Positions 1 through 7,449 of a stretch of 64,000 bases of DNA are shown one piece after another. The DNA lies in assembly GCF_005484965.1 (NCBI RefSeq), contig NZ_CP034036.1, positions 4,278,001-4,342,000 on the forward strand, in the 5' to 3' direction. The notes beneath the pieces are model-generated. The model saw nothing but the letters and a program-made list of their open reading frames with translations. It had not been told where the DNA came from and did no database searches. Position 1 is the first letter of the stretch. The number at the start of each line of letters is the position of its first letter. Both the position numbers and the translations under genes were made by a program. The stretch comes from Brenneria nigrifluens DSM 30175 = ATCC 13028 (GTDB lineage: Bacteria > Pseudomonadota > Gammaproteobacteria > Enterobacterales > Enterobacteriaceae).

Positions 1-536
1 AGCTCGCCTACGTCGGCGACGCCCGCAACAATATGGGCAATACCATGCTGGAGGCGGCCGCCCTCACCGGGCTGGATTTGCGTCTGGTGGCGCCCGAAGC
101 CTGCTGGCCGGAAGCGGGATTGGTGGCGGAATGTCAGGCGGCGGCAAAACGGACCGGCGGCGGCATTACGCTGACGGAGGATATCGCCGCGGGCGTGGCG
201 GGGGTCGACTATATCTATAGCGACGTGTGGGTCTCGATGGGCGAACCCAAGGAGACCTGGCTGGAGCGCATTACGCTGCTGAAACCTTATCAGGTGAATA
301 TGGCGATGATCGCCGCCACCGGTAATCCCCAGGTGAAATTCCTCCACTGCCTGCCGGCGTTCCATGACGACCAGACCACGCTCGGCAAACAAATGGCCGA
401 GCAGTACGGACTACAGGGCGGAATGGAGGTCACGGACGAGGTGTTCGAGTCCGCGCACAGCATCGTGTTCGATCAGGCGGAAAACCGCATGCACACCATT
501 AAAGCGGTGATGGTGGCGACGCTAAGCCAGGATTAG
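1..536 (+). CDS. argF/argI: Ornithine carbamoyltransferase, C-terminal part (5' end outside window)
   Basis: This enzyme joins ornithine and carbamoyl phosphate to make citrulline in arginine synthesis, in the cytoplasm. The open frame is already running at the window edge (codons from base 3 read LAYVGDARNNMGN), so the gene is cut by the window and is not truncated in nature. The family signature HCLPAFHD, which holds the ornithine-site cysteine, lies near base 345-370, and the SMGEPKETW loop near 235. These motifs separate it from aspartate carbamoyltransferase, which is also present (pyrB). The frame ends with TAG at 534-536. The E. coli paralogues argF and argI cannot be told apart from this fragment; the neighbouring tabA and pyrBI resemble the argI context of E. 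coli. Confidence 0.93.
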   Translation, partial: LAYVGDARNNMGNTMLEAAALTGLDLRLVAPEACWPEAGLVAECQAAAKRTGGGITLTEDIAAGVAGVDYIYSDVWVSMGEPKETWLERITLLKPYQVNMAMIAATGNPQVKFLHCLPAFHDDQTTLGKQMAEQYGLQGGMEVTDEVFESAHSIVFDQAENRMHTIKAVMVATLSQD

Positions 537-554
537 CGCCCCCCGGCCTCCTCC

Positions 555-564
555 CCTTCGCCGG
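555..564. repeat. Target-site duplication, left copy
   Basis: CCTTCGCCGG directly before the left inverted repeat of the miniature element, identical to 1033-1042. Confidence 0.8.
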
Positions 565-1032
565 CTGTCTCTTAGTCACATATACTGTTAACGGTATATG
601 TGAGTTCAGCGCTATTTCGTGCGCTAGAAGGCCGTCATTTCTCTGCTATGTCGCAGCACGCGCCCGACGCAGGGTGGTTCAAGCGCCACCACCCTCCGGA
701 CCCGGGCTTGTGGCTGAAATCACGTCGCTGACGCGATGCCTTCGGCGGTCGCCCCCTTTCCCGAACCGCCAGTGACGGAATACTCGTCTCATCCCTGAGA
801 CTCGCCCTACCGGGCCAGCGCAAGCGCTGTTCAAAAACGCTCCCGGCGTTTTTGTCCGACGCGGCACTGGCTTGCGCCGCTTCCCTGCGGCGCATTCGCG
901 GGGTCGTCCACCTCAGCGTGATTTCTTACGCCGACGAAAAGCAAAAAACAAAGAACAAAGAACCAAGAATGAACCCAAGACCAGAATACACATGGCCTCT
1001 AGAGGTTCCTTGGATTTGTGTATAAGAGACAG
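565..1032. mobile_element. Miniature inverted-repeat element with Tn5/IS50-like ends (non-coding)
   Basis: A 468-bp element without a convincing gene. The left end reads CTGTCTCTTAGTCACATAT (565-583); the right end, read inward on the minus strand, is CTGTCTCTTATACACAAAT (1032-1014). The two agree at 16 of 19 positions. The right end matches the Tn5 outside end and the mosaic end at 17 of 19 positions each. A perfect 10-bp direct repeat, CCTTCGCCGG, flanks it on both sides, as a transposition event leaves. Just inside the left end is a palindrome (577-585 with 594-602). The interior carries a copy of the GC-rich repeat also seen at 3944-4089. Its transposase would have to be an IS4-family enzyme elsewhere in the genome. 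Remnant sequencing adapter is a possible alternative for the right end alone, but it does not explain the left end. Confidence 0.8.
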
Positions 1033-1042
1033 CCTTCGCCGG
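1033..1042. repeat. Target-site duplication, right copy
   Basis: CCTTCGCCGG directly after the right inverted repeat. Ten bases is within the range made by IS4-family transposases. Confidence 0.8.
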
Positions 1043-1056
1043 GGAGGAGAAAACAG

Positions 1057-1524
1057 TCAGCGCACCAGCGACGCGTCGATCTTCACCACCGCTTTGCGCA
1101 CCGGCGCGGGCTCCCCCACGGCGCACAGCGGCTTGTGTACTTCGCCGGGGAAAAAGACCACGAAGTCGCCCGGTTGTAGCACCAGCTGTTTTTCCTGCTC
1201 GCCCGCCGGTAAAAAGGCGATATCTTTATCCGCCAGCCAGTCGACGTCCGCTTTACCCGCCGGCAGGTTGCTGAACGTCATCCCTTCCACGCCCGTCAGC
1301 ACAATCTGAATATCCAGATATTTGCCGTGGTACTCGGCGCGGCGCTGTTCCAGCGCCTCGGTGCTGTCGTTGGAAATCAGCACGAAGGCGTTATCTCCGT
1401 CGATATCATGCTTGCCCAGCGGCGTAACCGCCGTAATGTTGCGCTTAACGTATTCGATGGCGTCGCGCAGTTTTACGGGCAGATAAGGAACCAGTTCAAG
1501 ATGATGGATATTGCCAGTGATCAT
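1057..1524 (-). CDS. tabA: TabA/YhcH/YjgK/YiaL family cupin-like protein
   Basis: A 155-residue protein very like E. coli TabA (YjgK, about 150 residues), a small beta-barrel protein linked to biofilm formation and toxin-antitoxin phenotypes; its biochemical reaction is uncertain. Family landmarks are visible: a GKHDI segment near residue 39, RAEYHGKYLDIQ near 62, the ADKDIAFLPAGE segment near 97, and a C-terminal GDFVVFFPGEVHKPLCAVG metal-binding-like stretch near residue 119-137. The ATG at 1524 is preceded by GGGGATAATC, a fair ribosome binding site. It is transcribed divergently from the pyrLBI leader. The miniature element inserted just beyond its stop. Confidence 0.9.
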   Translation of the reverse strand: MITGNIHHLELVPYLPVKLRDAIEYVKRNITAVTPLGKHDIDGDNAFVLISNDSTEALEQRRAEYHGKYLDIQIVLTGVEGMTFSNLPAGKADVDWLADKDIAFLPAGEQEKQLVLQPGDFVVFFPGEVHKPLCAVGEPAPVRKAVVKIDASLVR

Positions 1525-1721
1525 GATTATCCCCGTTTTAGAATGAAACCGTGTTTTATAAACCTAATCTCACCCAAGGTTATACCCTGTAAACCCGTTG
1601 CCCGCCAGTGCGTTATCCTGAAAAGGTGAGCGGGATTTTATGCTGTTATTTTGCCGCCGCTTAGCGCAGGGAATATTCACTTCGCAATCGATTGCCATGA
1701 GTAAAAAATCAACTTTTCCGC

Positions 1722-1749
1722 TTGAATTAGCCTCATCGGCGCGTATAAT
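1722..1749 (+). promoter_or_regulatory. pyrBI promoter (-35 TTGAAT, -10 TATAAT)
   Basis: TTGAAT at 1722-1727 and a perfect TATAAT at 1744-1749 with a 16-bp spacer, placed about 25 bases upstream of the leader peptide start and upstream of the attenuator. Confidence 0.7.
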
Positions 1750-1774
1750 TTCCGACAATTTGCCGGGAGGGAAC

Positions 1775-1963
1775 ATGCACTGCTGCATAACGAAAAAACC
1801 CGCTGCTCATGCTGGTTATCAACCGCAACTGCCATCCGGCAGGCAGACGGCTTTTTCCTTTCCGTTGCTTGACCGCTCGTTGATGAAAAGCCCCTCGATG
1901 AGGGGTTTTTTTTTGCCTGTCGTTTATGGCGAACCAGACAACAGCGCCGTTTACCGGACCTAA
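1775..1963 (+). CDS. pyrL: pyrBI leader peptide
   Basis: A 62-codon reading frame preceded by GGGAGG at 1765-1770, running through the attenuator hairpin and ending 20 bases before pyrB, as in E. coli pyrL (44 residues). In E. coli, low UTP makes RNA polymerase pause in the U-rich leader; the translating ribosome then catches up and covers the terminator hairpin, so pyrBI is transcribed. The present frame passes across hairpin and T-tract (Phe-Phe codons at the run of T), which is what that mechanism needs. The peptide itself is poorly conserved, and the role is inferred from position. Confidence 0.75.
   Translation: MHCCITKKPAAHAGYQPQLPSGRQTAFSFPLLDRSLMKSPSMRGFFLPVVYGEPDNSAVYRT
1891..1914 (+). 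terminator. pyrBI attenuator
   Basis: Stem CCCCTC (1891-1896), loop GAT, GAGGGG (1900-1905), then nine T (1906-1914). It lies inside the leader peptide frame, about 70 bases before pyrB. Confidence 0.85.
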
Positions 1964-1983
1964 CCGTGGGGAGAAAAACAAAA

Positions 1984-2919
1984 ATGGTCAATCCGCTTTA
2001 TCAAAAACACGTCATTTCAATTAACGACCTTAGCCGAGAGGAACTGGAGCTGGCATTGCGGGTGGCCGCCAGCCTGAAAGCCGACCCGCAGCCGGAGCTG
2101 TTAAAGCACAAAGTGATTGCCAGCTGTTTTTTCGAGGCCTCGACGCGCACGCGCCTCTCCTTTGAAACCGCAATGCACCGGCTGGGAGCTTCGGTGGTGG
2201 GTTTTGCCGACAGCAGCAACACCTCGCTGGGCAAGAAAGGCGAAACGCTGGCCGACACCATCTCGGTTATCAGCCAGTACGTCGACGCCATCGTTATGCG
2301 CCACCCGCAGGAGGGGGCATCCCGCCTCGCCGCCGAATTTTCCTCCGGCGTGCCGGTGCTTAACGCCGGCGACGGCGCTAACCAGCACCCGTCGCAAACG
2401 CTGCTCGACCTGTTTACCATTCAGGAAACCCAGGGCCGCCTGAGCAATATCAATATCGCCATGGTGGGCGACCTGAAATACGGCCGTACCGTGCACTCGC
2501 TCACCCAGGCGCTGGCGAAATTCGACGGCAACCGCTTTTATTTTATCGCTCCGGATGCGCTGGCGATGCCGGACTACATTCTGGCCATGCTGGAAGAAAA
2601 AAATATTCCCTACAGCCTGCACAACGGCATCGAGGAGGTCGTTTCCGACCTCGACATTCTGTATATGACGCGGGTACAGAAAGAGCGGCTGGATCCGTCG
2701 GAATATATCAACATCAAGTCGCAGTTCGTGCTGCGCGCCGCCGACCTGAACAGCGCGCGCGATAACCTGAAAGTGCTGCATCCGCTGCCGCGCATTGACG
2801 AAATCACCATCGATGTGGATAAAACCCCCTACGCTTACTATTTCCAGCAGGCGGGAAACGGCATTTACGCCCGTCAGGCTTTGCTGGCGCTGGTACTGAA
2901 TCGCGAACTGGTTGCGTAA
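1984..2919 (+). CDS. pyrB: Aspartate carbamoyltransferase catalytic subunit
   Basis: Catalyses carbamoyl phosphate + aspartate to carbamoyl aspartate, the committed step of pyrimidine synthesis. It acts as two catalytic trimers held by PyrI dimers. The start chosen gives 311 residues, the length of the E. coli enzyme, beginning MVNPLYQKH; an upstream in-frame start would add six unconserved residues. The carbamoyl phosphate loop STRT is at residues 53-56, the loop with SLGKKGETLADT follows near 80-91, and HPSQTLLDLF and DLKYGRTVHSL mark the middle and second domain. The C-terminal half contains the LHPLPR motif. Cotranscribed with pyrI, whose start is 15 bases downstream, and controlled by the UTP attenuator upstream. 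Confidence 0.98.
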   Translation: MVNPLYQKHVISINDLSREELELALRVAASLKADPQPELLKHKVIASCFFEASTRTRLSFETAMHRLGASVVGFADSSNTSLGKKGETLADTISVISQYVDAIVMRHPQEGASRLAAEFSSGVPVLNAGDGANQHPSQTLLDLFTIQETQGRLSNINIAMVGDLKYGRTVHSLTQALAKFDGNRFYFIAPDALAMPDYILAMLEEKNIPYSLHNGIEEVVSDLDILYMTRVQKERLDPSEYINIKSQFVLRAADLNSARDNLKVLHPLPRIDEITIDVDKTPYAYYFQQAGNGIYARQALLALVLNRELVA

Positions 2920-2934
2920 GAGAGAGGAATAGTC

Positions 2935-3399
2935 ATGACTCACGATAATAAATTACAGGTAGAAGCCATCCGGCGCGGCACGGTTATCGATCATATTCCC
3001 GCCCAAGTGGGTTTTAAGCTGCTGACTCTGTTCAAGCTGACCGCCACGGACCAGCGCGTGACCATCGGGCTGAATCTGCCCTCCAACCAGCTTGGCCGCA
3101 AAGATTTAATCAAAATCGAAAATGTGTTCCTCACCGAGCAGCAGGCGAACCAGTTGGCGATGTATGCGCCGCAGGCCACCGTGAACCAGATTGATGACTA
3201 CGACGTGGTGCGTAAGCTGGCGCCGACGCTGCCCGACCATATCGACGACGTATTAACCTGCCCCAACAGCAACTGCATCAGCCGCAGCGAACCGGTGTCA
3301 TCCTCGTTCAGCGTCAAACAGCGTGAAGGCGACGTGCATCTGAAGTGCAAATACTGCGAAAAAGAGTTCGAGCGCCGCGCCGTTCTGCAGGATCGCTAG
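2935..3399 (+). CDS. pyrI: Aspartate carbamoyltransferase regulatory subunit
   Basis: A 154-residue regulatory subunit that binds CTP/UTP (inhibition) and ATP (activation) and bridges the PyrB trimers. An N-terminal nucleotide-binding domain (roughly 1-100) is followed by a zinc domain whose four cysteines are visible at 109, 114, 138 and 141, the same pattern as in E. coli. A GAGAGG ribosome site lies 8-13 bases before the ATG. It follows pyrB by 15 bases in one operon and ends before a strong terminator. Confidence 0.98.
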   Translation: MTHDNKLQVEAIRRGTVIDHIPAQVGFKLLTLFKLTATDQRVTIGLNLPSNQLGRKDLIKIENVFLTEQQANQLAMYAPQATVNQIDDYDVVRKLAPTLPDHIDDVLTCPNSNCISRSEPVSSSFSVKQREGDVHLKCKYCEKEFERRAVLQDR

Positions 3400-3416
3400 A
3401 CAGGCTTTCTTTCATC

Positions 3417-3454
3417 GCCCCGCTTACGGCCATTGCCTGACGCGGGGCTTTTTT
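3417..3454 (+). terminator. Rho-independent terminator of pyrBI
   Basis: GCCCCGC (3417-3423) pairs with GCGGGGC (3442-3448), followed by six T. Confidence 0.85.
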
Positions 3455-3501
3455 GAATAATGGCGTCGTCCGTATCCTTTTACCCCCAATCAGGAGATAT
3501 T

Positions 3502-3888
3502 ATGTCACGCTCTATCAGCACCGAACAGGCTCCGGCCGCCATCGGCCCTTATGTACAAGGCGTCGATCTCGGCAGCCTTATCTTCACCTCCGGCCAGATC
3601 CCGCTTGACCCGAAAACCGGTCTGGTCGCCGATGACATTACCGCCCAGACGCGCCAGTCGCTGAGTAATGTGCAAGCCATTGTAGAAGCCGCCGGTCTGC
3701 AAGTTTCCGATATTGTGAAAACCACGGTATTCGTTAAAGACCTGAACGATTTCACCACCCTCAATGCGGCCTATGAAGCCTTCTTTACCGAGCACAACGC
3801 CCCTTTCCCGGCGCGCTCCTGCGTGGAAGTGGCGCGCCTGCCCAAAGATGTGAAAATCGAGATTGAAGCGATCGCCGTACGCCGCTAA
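3502..3888 (+). CDS. ridA: RidA 2-iminobutanoate/2-iminopropanoate deaminase
   Basis: A 128-residue cytoplasmic enzyme that hydrolyses reactive enamine/imine intermediates released by PLP enzymes such as threonine dehydratase. The length equals E. coli RidA and identity is high, including the C-terminal signature PARSCVEVARLPKDVKIEIE with the active-site arginine and glutamate. The start at 3502 follows CAGGAGATATT; a longer in-frame start at 3460 adds residues not found in the family. It sits after pyrI as in E. coli, with its own upstream region after the pyrI terminator. Confidence 0.97.
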   Translation: MSRSISTEQAPAAIGPYVQGVDLGSLIFTSGQIPLDPKTGLVADDITAQTRQSLSNVQAIVEAAGLQVSDIVKTTVFVKDLNDFTTLNAAYEAFFTEHNAPFPARSCVEVARLPKDVKIEIEAIAVRR

Positions 3889-3915
3889 GCCCGATCATCG
3901 GTCATAAACCTCAAT

Positions 3916-3943
3916 AGACGCGCCGTTCGGCTGCGTCTTTTTT
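3916..3943 (+). terminator. Terminator after ridA
   Basis: AGACGC (3916-3921) pairs with GCGTCT (3933-3938), followed by a run of T. Confidence 0.7.
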
Positions 3944-4089
3944 ATGGCGGGCTTTCCTGCCCGCCACCCTGTGGGCCGCCGCAAGCGGCGTTTAAAATCG
4001 CTCCCGGCGATTTTTTATGGCGGGCTTTCCTGCCCGCCACCCTGTGGGCCGCCGCAAGCGGCGTTTAAAATCGCTCCCGGCGATTTTTT
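3944..4089 (+). repeat. Two identical tandem 73-bp GC-rich repeats
   Basis: Unit one at 3944-4016 and unit two at 4017-4089 are identical. Each holds a hairpin GGCGGGC TTTCCT GCCCGCC and a second palindromic block, GCCGCAAGCGGC, followed by CGCTCCCGGCGATTTTTT. A diverged copy of the second block occurs in the miniature element near 813-856, with about 36 of 44 positions shared. Function unknown; it looks like a dispersed genome repeat of the REP/BIME kind. Confidence 0.85.
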
Positions 4090-4244
4090 ATACGCCGGCG
4101 AGCCGCCACGGTGCAGGCCCCAAGGCGTCGCCCCAATAGAGTGCGACATTTTGCGCCAAATAATGGCGCGGACGCCCTTTGTCAAAATGGCGCATTTTAT
4201 GCATTGCACTATTATCGCTATTAAGCGTGATGCAGGGGATGACA

Positions 4245-5678
4245 ATGATAAAAATGACGCTTCCGACACCGTCTTACTATGACGAGATGCTTTCCGTGGC
4301 AGGCGAACAGCGCCGGCACTACGACTCCTATTGGCAATGGCTGCAACAAACCGACCAGCAGGCGATCAGGCAGAAAAAGGAGCAGGCCGAACTGCTGTTT
4401 CATCGCGTCGGCATCACCTTTAACGTCTATGGCGAAGAAGGCGGCACCGAGCGTTTAATTCCTTTCGACAGCGTGCCGCGCATTATTCCCGCCCATGAAT
4501 GGCGCCTGCTCGATAGCGGCATCCGCCAGCGGGTGCAGGCGCTGAACGCCTTTCTGTACGATATCTATCACCAGCAGCATATTCTCAGGGCCGGCATTAT
4601 TCCCAGCGAACAGGTGCTGGCCAACGATCAATATCAGCCCTGTATGCAGGGTGTGGATCTGCATAACAATATCTATGCCCATATCACCGGCATCGATATG
4701 GTGCGCAACAGCGATGGCCGCTATTACGTACTGGAAGACAACCTGCGCACCCCGTCCGGCGTGTCCTACATGCTGGAAAACCGCAAAATGATGATGCGGC
4801 TGTACCCGGACCTGTTCGCCAGCCAGCATATTGCGCCGGTCGAACGCTACCCCAGCTACCTGCTGCAAACGCTGCGTGAAAGCACCCCGGTCGACGACCC
4901 GACCGTGGTGGTGATGACGCCGGGACGGTTTAACAGCGCCTATTTTGAACACAGTTTTCTGGCGCAACAGATGGGCGTGGAGCTGGTGGAAAGCGCCGAT
5001 CTGTTCGTAAAAGCGGGCGCCGTGTATATGCGCACCACCGAAGGCCCCTGCCGGGTGGACGTTATTTACCGGCGCGTGGATGACGCCTTCCTCGATCCGC
5101 TGGCGTTCCGCGCCGACTCCATGCTCGGCGTTCCCGGCCTGCTGTCGGTGTACCGCGCCGGCGGCGTGGTGCTGGCCAACGCCATCGGCACCGGCGTGGC
5201 GGATGATAAGTCCATCTACCCTTACGTACCGGAGATGATCCGCTTCTACCTCTCCGAAGAGCCGATTCTGGGTAATATCCCCACCTGGCAGTGCCGCGAT
5301 CCGCAGGCGCTCAGCTATGTCCTCGGCAATCTGGACAGCATGGTGGTGAAGGAAGTTCACGGCGCGGGGGGATACGGCATGCTGGTCGGCCCCAGGGCGA
5401 CGCGCCAGCAGATTGAGGACTTCCGCCGGCGGCTGCAGGCCAATCCGTACAATTACATCGCCCAGGAGACGCTGGCGCTCTCCACCTGCCCCACCTTTGT
5501 GGAGGACGGACTGGCCCCCCGCCATATCGATCTGCGTCCGTTCGCGCTGTCGGGGGAAGAGATCCGTCTGATACCCGGCGGATTAACCCGCGTGGCGCTG
5601 ACGGAAGGCTCGCTGGTGGTCAACTCGTCGCAGGGCGGCGGCACCAAAGATACCTGGGTCATGGAGGAGGAGGAATAA
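4245..5678 (+). CDS. Circularly permuted ATP-grasp protein of the Anbu operon
   Basis: About 477 residues, family of circularly permuted ATP-grasp proteins (DUF404/DUF407 type). Visible landmarks are the DGRYYVLEDNLRTPSGVSYMLENR stretch near residue 165-188, VVMTPGRFNSAYFEH near 223, and VVKEVHGAGGYGMLVGP near 367-383, the ATP-binding part. The family is thought to form amide bonds, possibly peptide-like products; the substrate is unknown. Start: several in-frame ATGs exist; the one at 4245 has AGGGG at 4234-4238 six bases upstream and is chosen. The stop overlaps the next ATG by one base, so the genes are translationally coupled. Function in the operon is inferred, not shown. Confidence 0.9.
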   Translation: MIKMTLPTPSYYDEMLSVAGEQRRHYDSYWQWLQQTDQQAIRQKKEQAELLFHRVGITFNVYGEEGGTERLIPFDSVPRIIPAHEWRLLDSGIRQRVQALNAFLYDIYHQQHILRAGIIPSEQVLANDQYQPCMQGVDLHNNIYAHITGIDMVRNSDGRYYVLEDNLRTPSGVSYMLENRKMMMRLYPDLFASQHIAPVERYPSYLLQTLRESTPVDDPTVVVMTPGRFNSAYFEHSFLAQQMGVELVESADLFVKAGAVYMRTTEGPCRVDVIYRRVDDAFLDPLAFRADSMLGVPGLLSVYRAGGVVLANAIGTGVADDKSIYPYVPEMIRFYLSEEPILGNIPTWQCRDPQALSYVLGNLDSMVVKEVHGAGGYGMLVGPRATRQQIEDFRRRLQANPYNYIAQETLALSTCPTFVEDGLAPRHIDLRPFALSGEEIRLIPGGLTRVALTEGSLVVNSSQGGGTKDTWVMEEEE

Positions 5679-6607
5679 TGTTAAGCCGCACAGCCAGTGA
5701 ACTCTATTGGATGGCCCGCTATCTGGAACGGGCGGAAAGCCTGGCCCGGGTGCTGGACGTCACCTATAAATTATCCATGATGCCGCGCCACAGCCAGCAG
5801 CAGCGCGACCTGGCGCTGCCGCTGAATCTGACCTACACCCACGAGCTGTTCCAGCAGCGCTACGCCCTTTTCTCCATGAACAACCTGCTGAACTTTTTCG
5901 CGCTGGACAGCCAAAATCCCAGCAGCATCTACAACTGTATCGAAATGGCCTGGAACAACGCCCATGCCGTGCGCGGCAGCCTCTCTTCCGAAGTCTGGGA
6001 ATGCATTAACACCACCCGTATCGATATCCGCAGCCTGCACGATCAGGGGGTGGATAAAATCGGCATCGACGCGTTCTTCGACTGGGTGAAAGAGCGCGCG
6101 CATCTGTTTCGCGGCGCGATGTTCGGCACTCTGCTGCGCAACGACGCCCAGTGCTTTATTCGCCTCGGCACCCTGATCGAACGCGCCTACGCCACCGCGC
6201 AGCTGCTCAGCCTGAAAGATCGGCAGTTGAATAGCGACCCCGATCCGGTACGCGAATATTACCGGCTGGATACGCTGCTGCGGGCCGTCAGCGCCCGCGA
6301 AGCCTACCATAGCATCTATCGCCAGCCGATCAGCCGGGAAACCGTGACCGAATTACTGGTGCTGCGGGGGGATGTGCCGCGCTCGCTGCACGCCTGTATC
6401 GACGATCTGGTGCAACAGTTGGAAACCATCGGCAGCCAGCGGGCCAAGGTGCCTCACCGCCTGGCCCATCTGCTGCGCGTGGAGCTGCGCTTCAGCACCC
6501 TTGACGACATCCTGGCCAAGGGTCTGGAAGCCTACCTGAATGAGTTTATCAGCAAGATCAATGAATTGGCCGACAGCATCCGTCATACTTATCTGGAGGC
6601 GCTATGA
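5678..6607 (+). CDS. Alpha-E domain-containing protein
   Basis: A 309-residue, mostly helical protein of the alpha-E (DUF403) family, starting MLSRTASELYWMARYLERAE, the typical N-terminus. In many bacteria it follows a permuted ATP-grasp gene and precedes a transglutaminase-like gene, exactly as here. Biochemical role unknown; it is presumed to work with the ATP-grasp enzyme. The start overlaps the upstream stop (TAATG) and the stop overlaps the next ATG (ATGA), so the three genes form a tightly coupled unit. Confidence 0.92.
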   Translation: MLSRTASELYWMARYLERAESLARVLDVTYKLSMMPRHSQQQRDLALPLNLTYTHELFQQRYALFSMNNLLNFFALDSQNPSSIYNCIEMAWNNAHAVRGSLSSEVWECINTTRIDIRSLHDQGVDKIGIDAFFDWVKERAHLFRGAMFGTLLRNDAQCFIRLGTLIERAYATAQLLSLKDRQLNSDPDPVREYYRLDTLLRAVSAREAYHSIYRQPISRETVTELLVLRGDVPRSLHACIDDLVQQLETIGSQRAKVPHRLAHLLRVELRFSTLDDILAKGLEAYLNEFISKINELADSIRHTYLEAL

Positions 6608-7428
6608 AACTGACCATCAACCACCTGACCCACTATCACTATGATGAGGAAGTGAAATTCAGCACCCAGTACCTGCGCCTGACCCCCAAGAACTCGGCCC
6701 GCCAGCAGATCCGGGAGTGGAAGCTGACGCTTCCCGCCTCGGCCGTCGCCACCACCGACGCCTACGGCAATGTGCTGCATGTGATGACTCTGGACGTTCC
6801 GCATCACGACATCACCATCCACGCTCAAGGCGTGGTGGAAATCGCCGATAACGCAGAACAGTCCTATGACGGCGGCGCAGCGGATACCCTGTCGCCGCTG
6901 GTGTTCCTGCGCGCCACGCCGCTGACGGAAGCGGATGGCAGCATCCGCGCCTTTGCGCAGCGCTATTACCGGCCGCAGGAGCCGGAAGAGAGCCTGAACA
7001 CGCTGATGGCGGAATTACAGCTGAAAATGCCGTATACTCCCGGCGCCACGCAGGTTCAGGACACCGCGGCGCAGGCGTTCGCCATGCAGAAAGGGGTGTG
7101 TCAGGATCATACCCACGTCTTTCTGGCCTGCTGCCGCAGCCTGAATATCCCGGCCCGCTATGTCAGCGGTTATGTTTATAGCCAGGATACGCAGCATGTG
7201 GCCATGCACGCCTGGGCGGAAGTCTGGCTGCGCGATCGCTGGCAGGGATTTGATATTACCAATAACACCCGTTTGCTCCATCAGCATCTGTGGCTGGCGG
7301 TGGGCATGGACTATCTGGACGCCTGCCCTGTGCGCGGCTCGCGGCTGGGCGGCGGGTGTGAAGAGATGTTTTCCGAGGCTGAAGTACGTCTGTTCGAACG
7401 CCAACAGCAGATACAGCAGCAACAGTAG
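6604..7428 (+). CDS. Transglutaminase-like cysteine peptidase of the Anbu operon
   Basis: A 274-residue protein with an N-terminal beta-rich domain (roughly 1-130) and a transglutaminase core. The catalytic triad is visible: Cys in KGVCQDHTHVFLACCR near residue 164, His in VAMHAWAEVWL near 200, and the following Asp in GFDITNN near 215. Family members are predicted proteases or amide-processing enzymes. It overlaps the alpha-E gene by four bases and lies 21 bases before the Anbu protease gene. The shared operon suggests a pathway in which the ATP-grasp makes, and these enzymes process, a peptide-like product; this is inference. Confidence 0.92.
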   Translation: MKLTINHLTHYHYDEEVKFSTQYLRLTPKNSARQQIREWKLTLPASAVATTDAYGNVLHVMTLDVPHHDITIHAQGVVEIADNAEQSYDGGAADTLSPLVFLRATPLTEADGSIRAFAQRYYRPQEPEESLNTLMAELQLKMPYTPGATQVQDTAAQAFAMQKGVCQDHTHVFLACCRSLNIPARYVSGYVYSQDTQHVAMHAWAEVWLRDRWQGFDITNNTRLLHQHLWLAVGMDYLDACPVRGSRLGGGCEEMFSEAEVRLFERQQQIQQQQ

Positions 7429-7449
7429 ATTTTAACGAAAAGGTGCTTT

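Noticed and set aside
1014..1032. Nextera/Tn5 adapter contamination
   Set aside because: The 19-bp right end is close to the mosaic end, but a matching left end 450 bases away and identical 10-bp flanks indicate a genuine transposon; the 17/19 match also differs from the synthetic sequence.
872..1309. 145-codon plus-strand frame across the miniature element into tabA
   Set aside because: It crosses the element boundary and runs antisense to tabA; no family similarity.
4455..5525. 356-codon minus-strand frame opposite the ATP-grasp gene
   Set aside because: Shadow of a strongly conserved gene; no start signal or recognisable domain.
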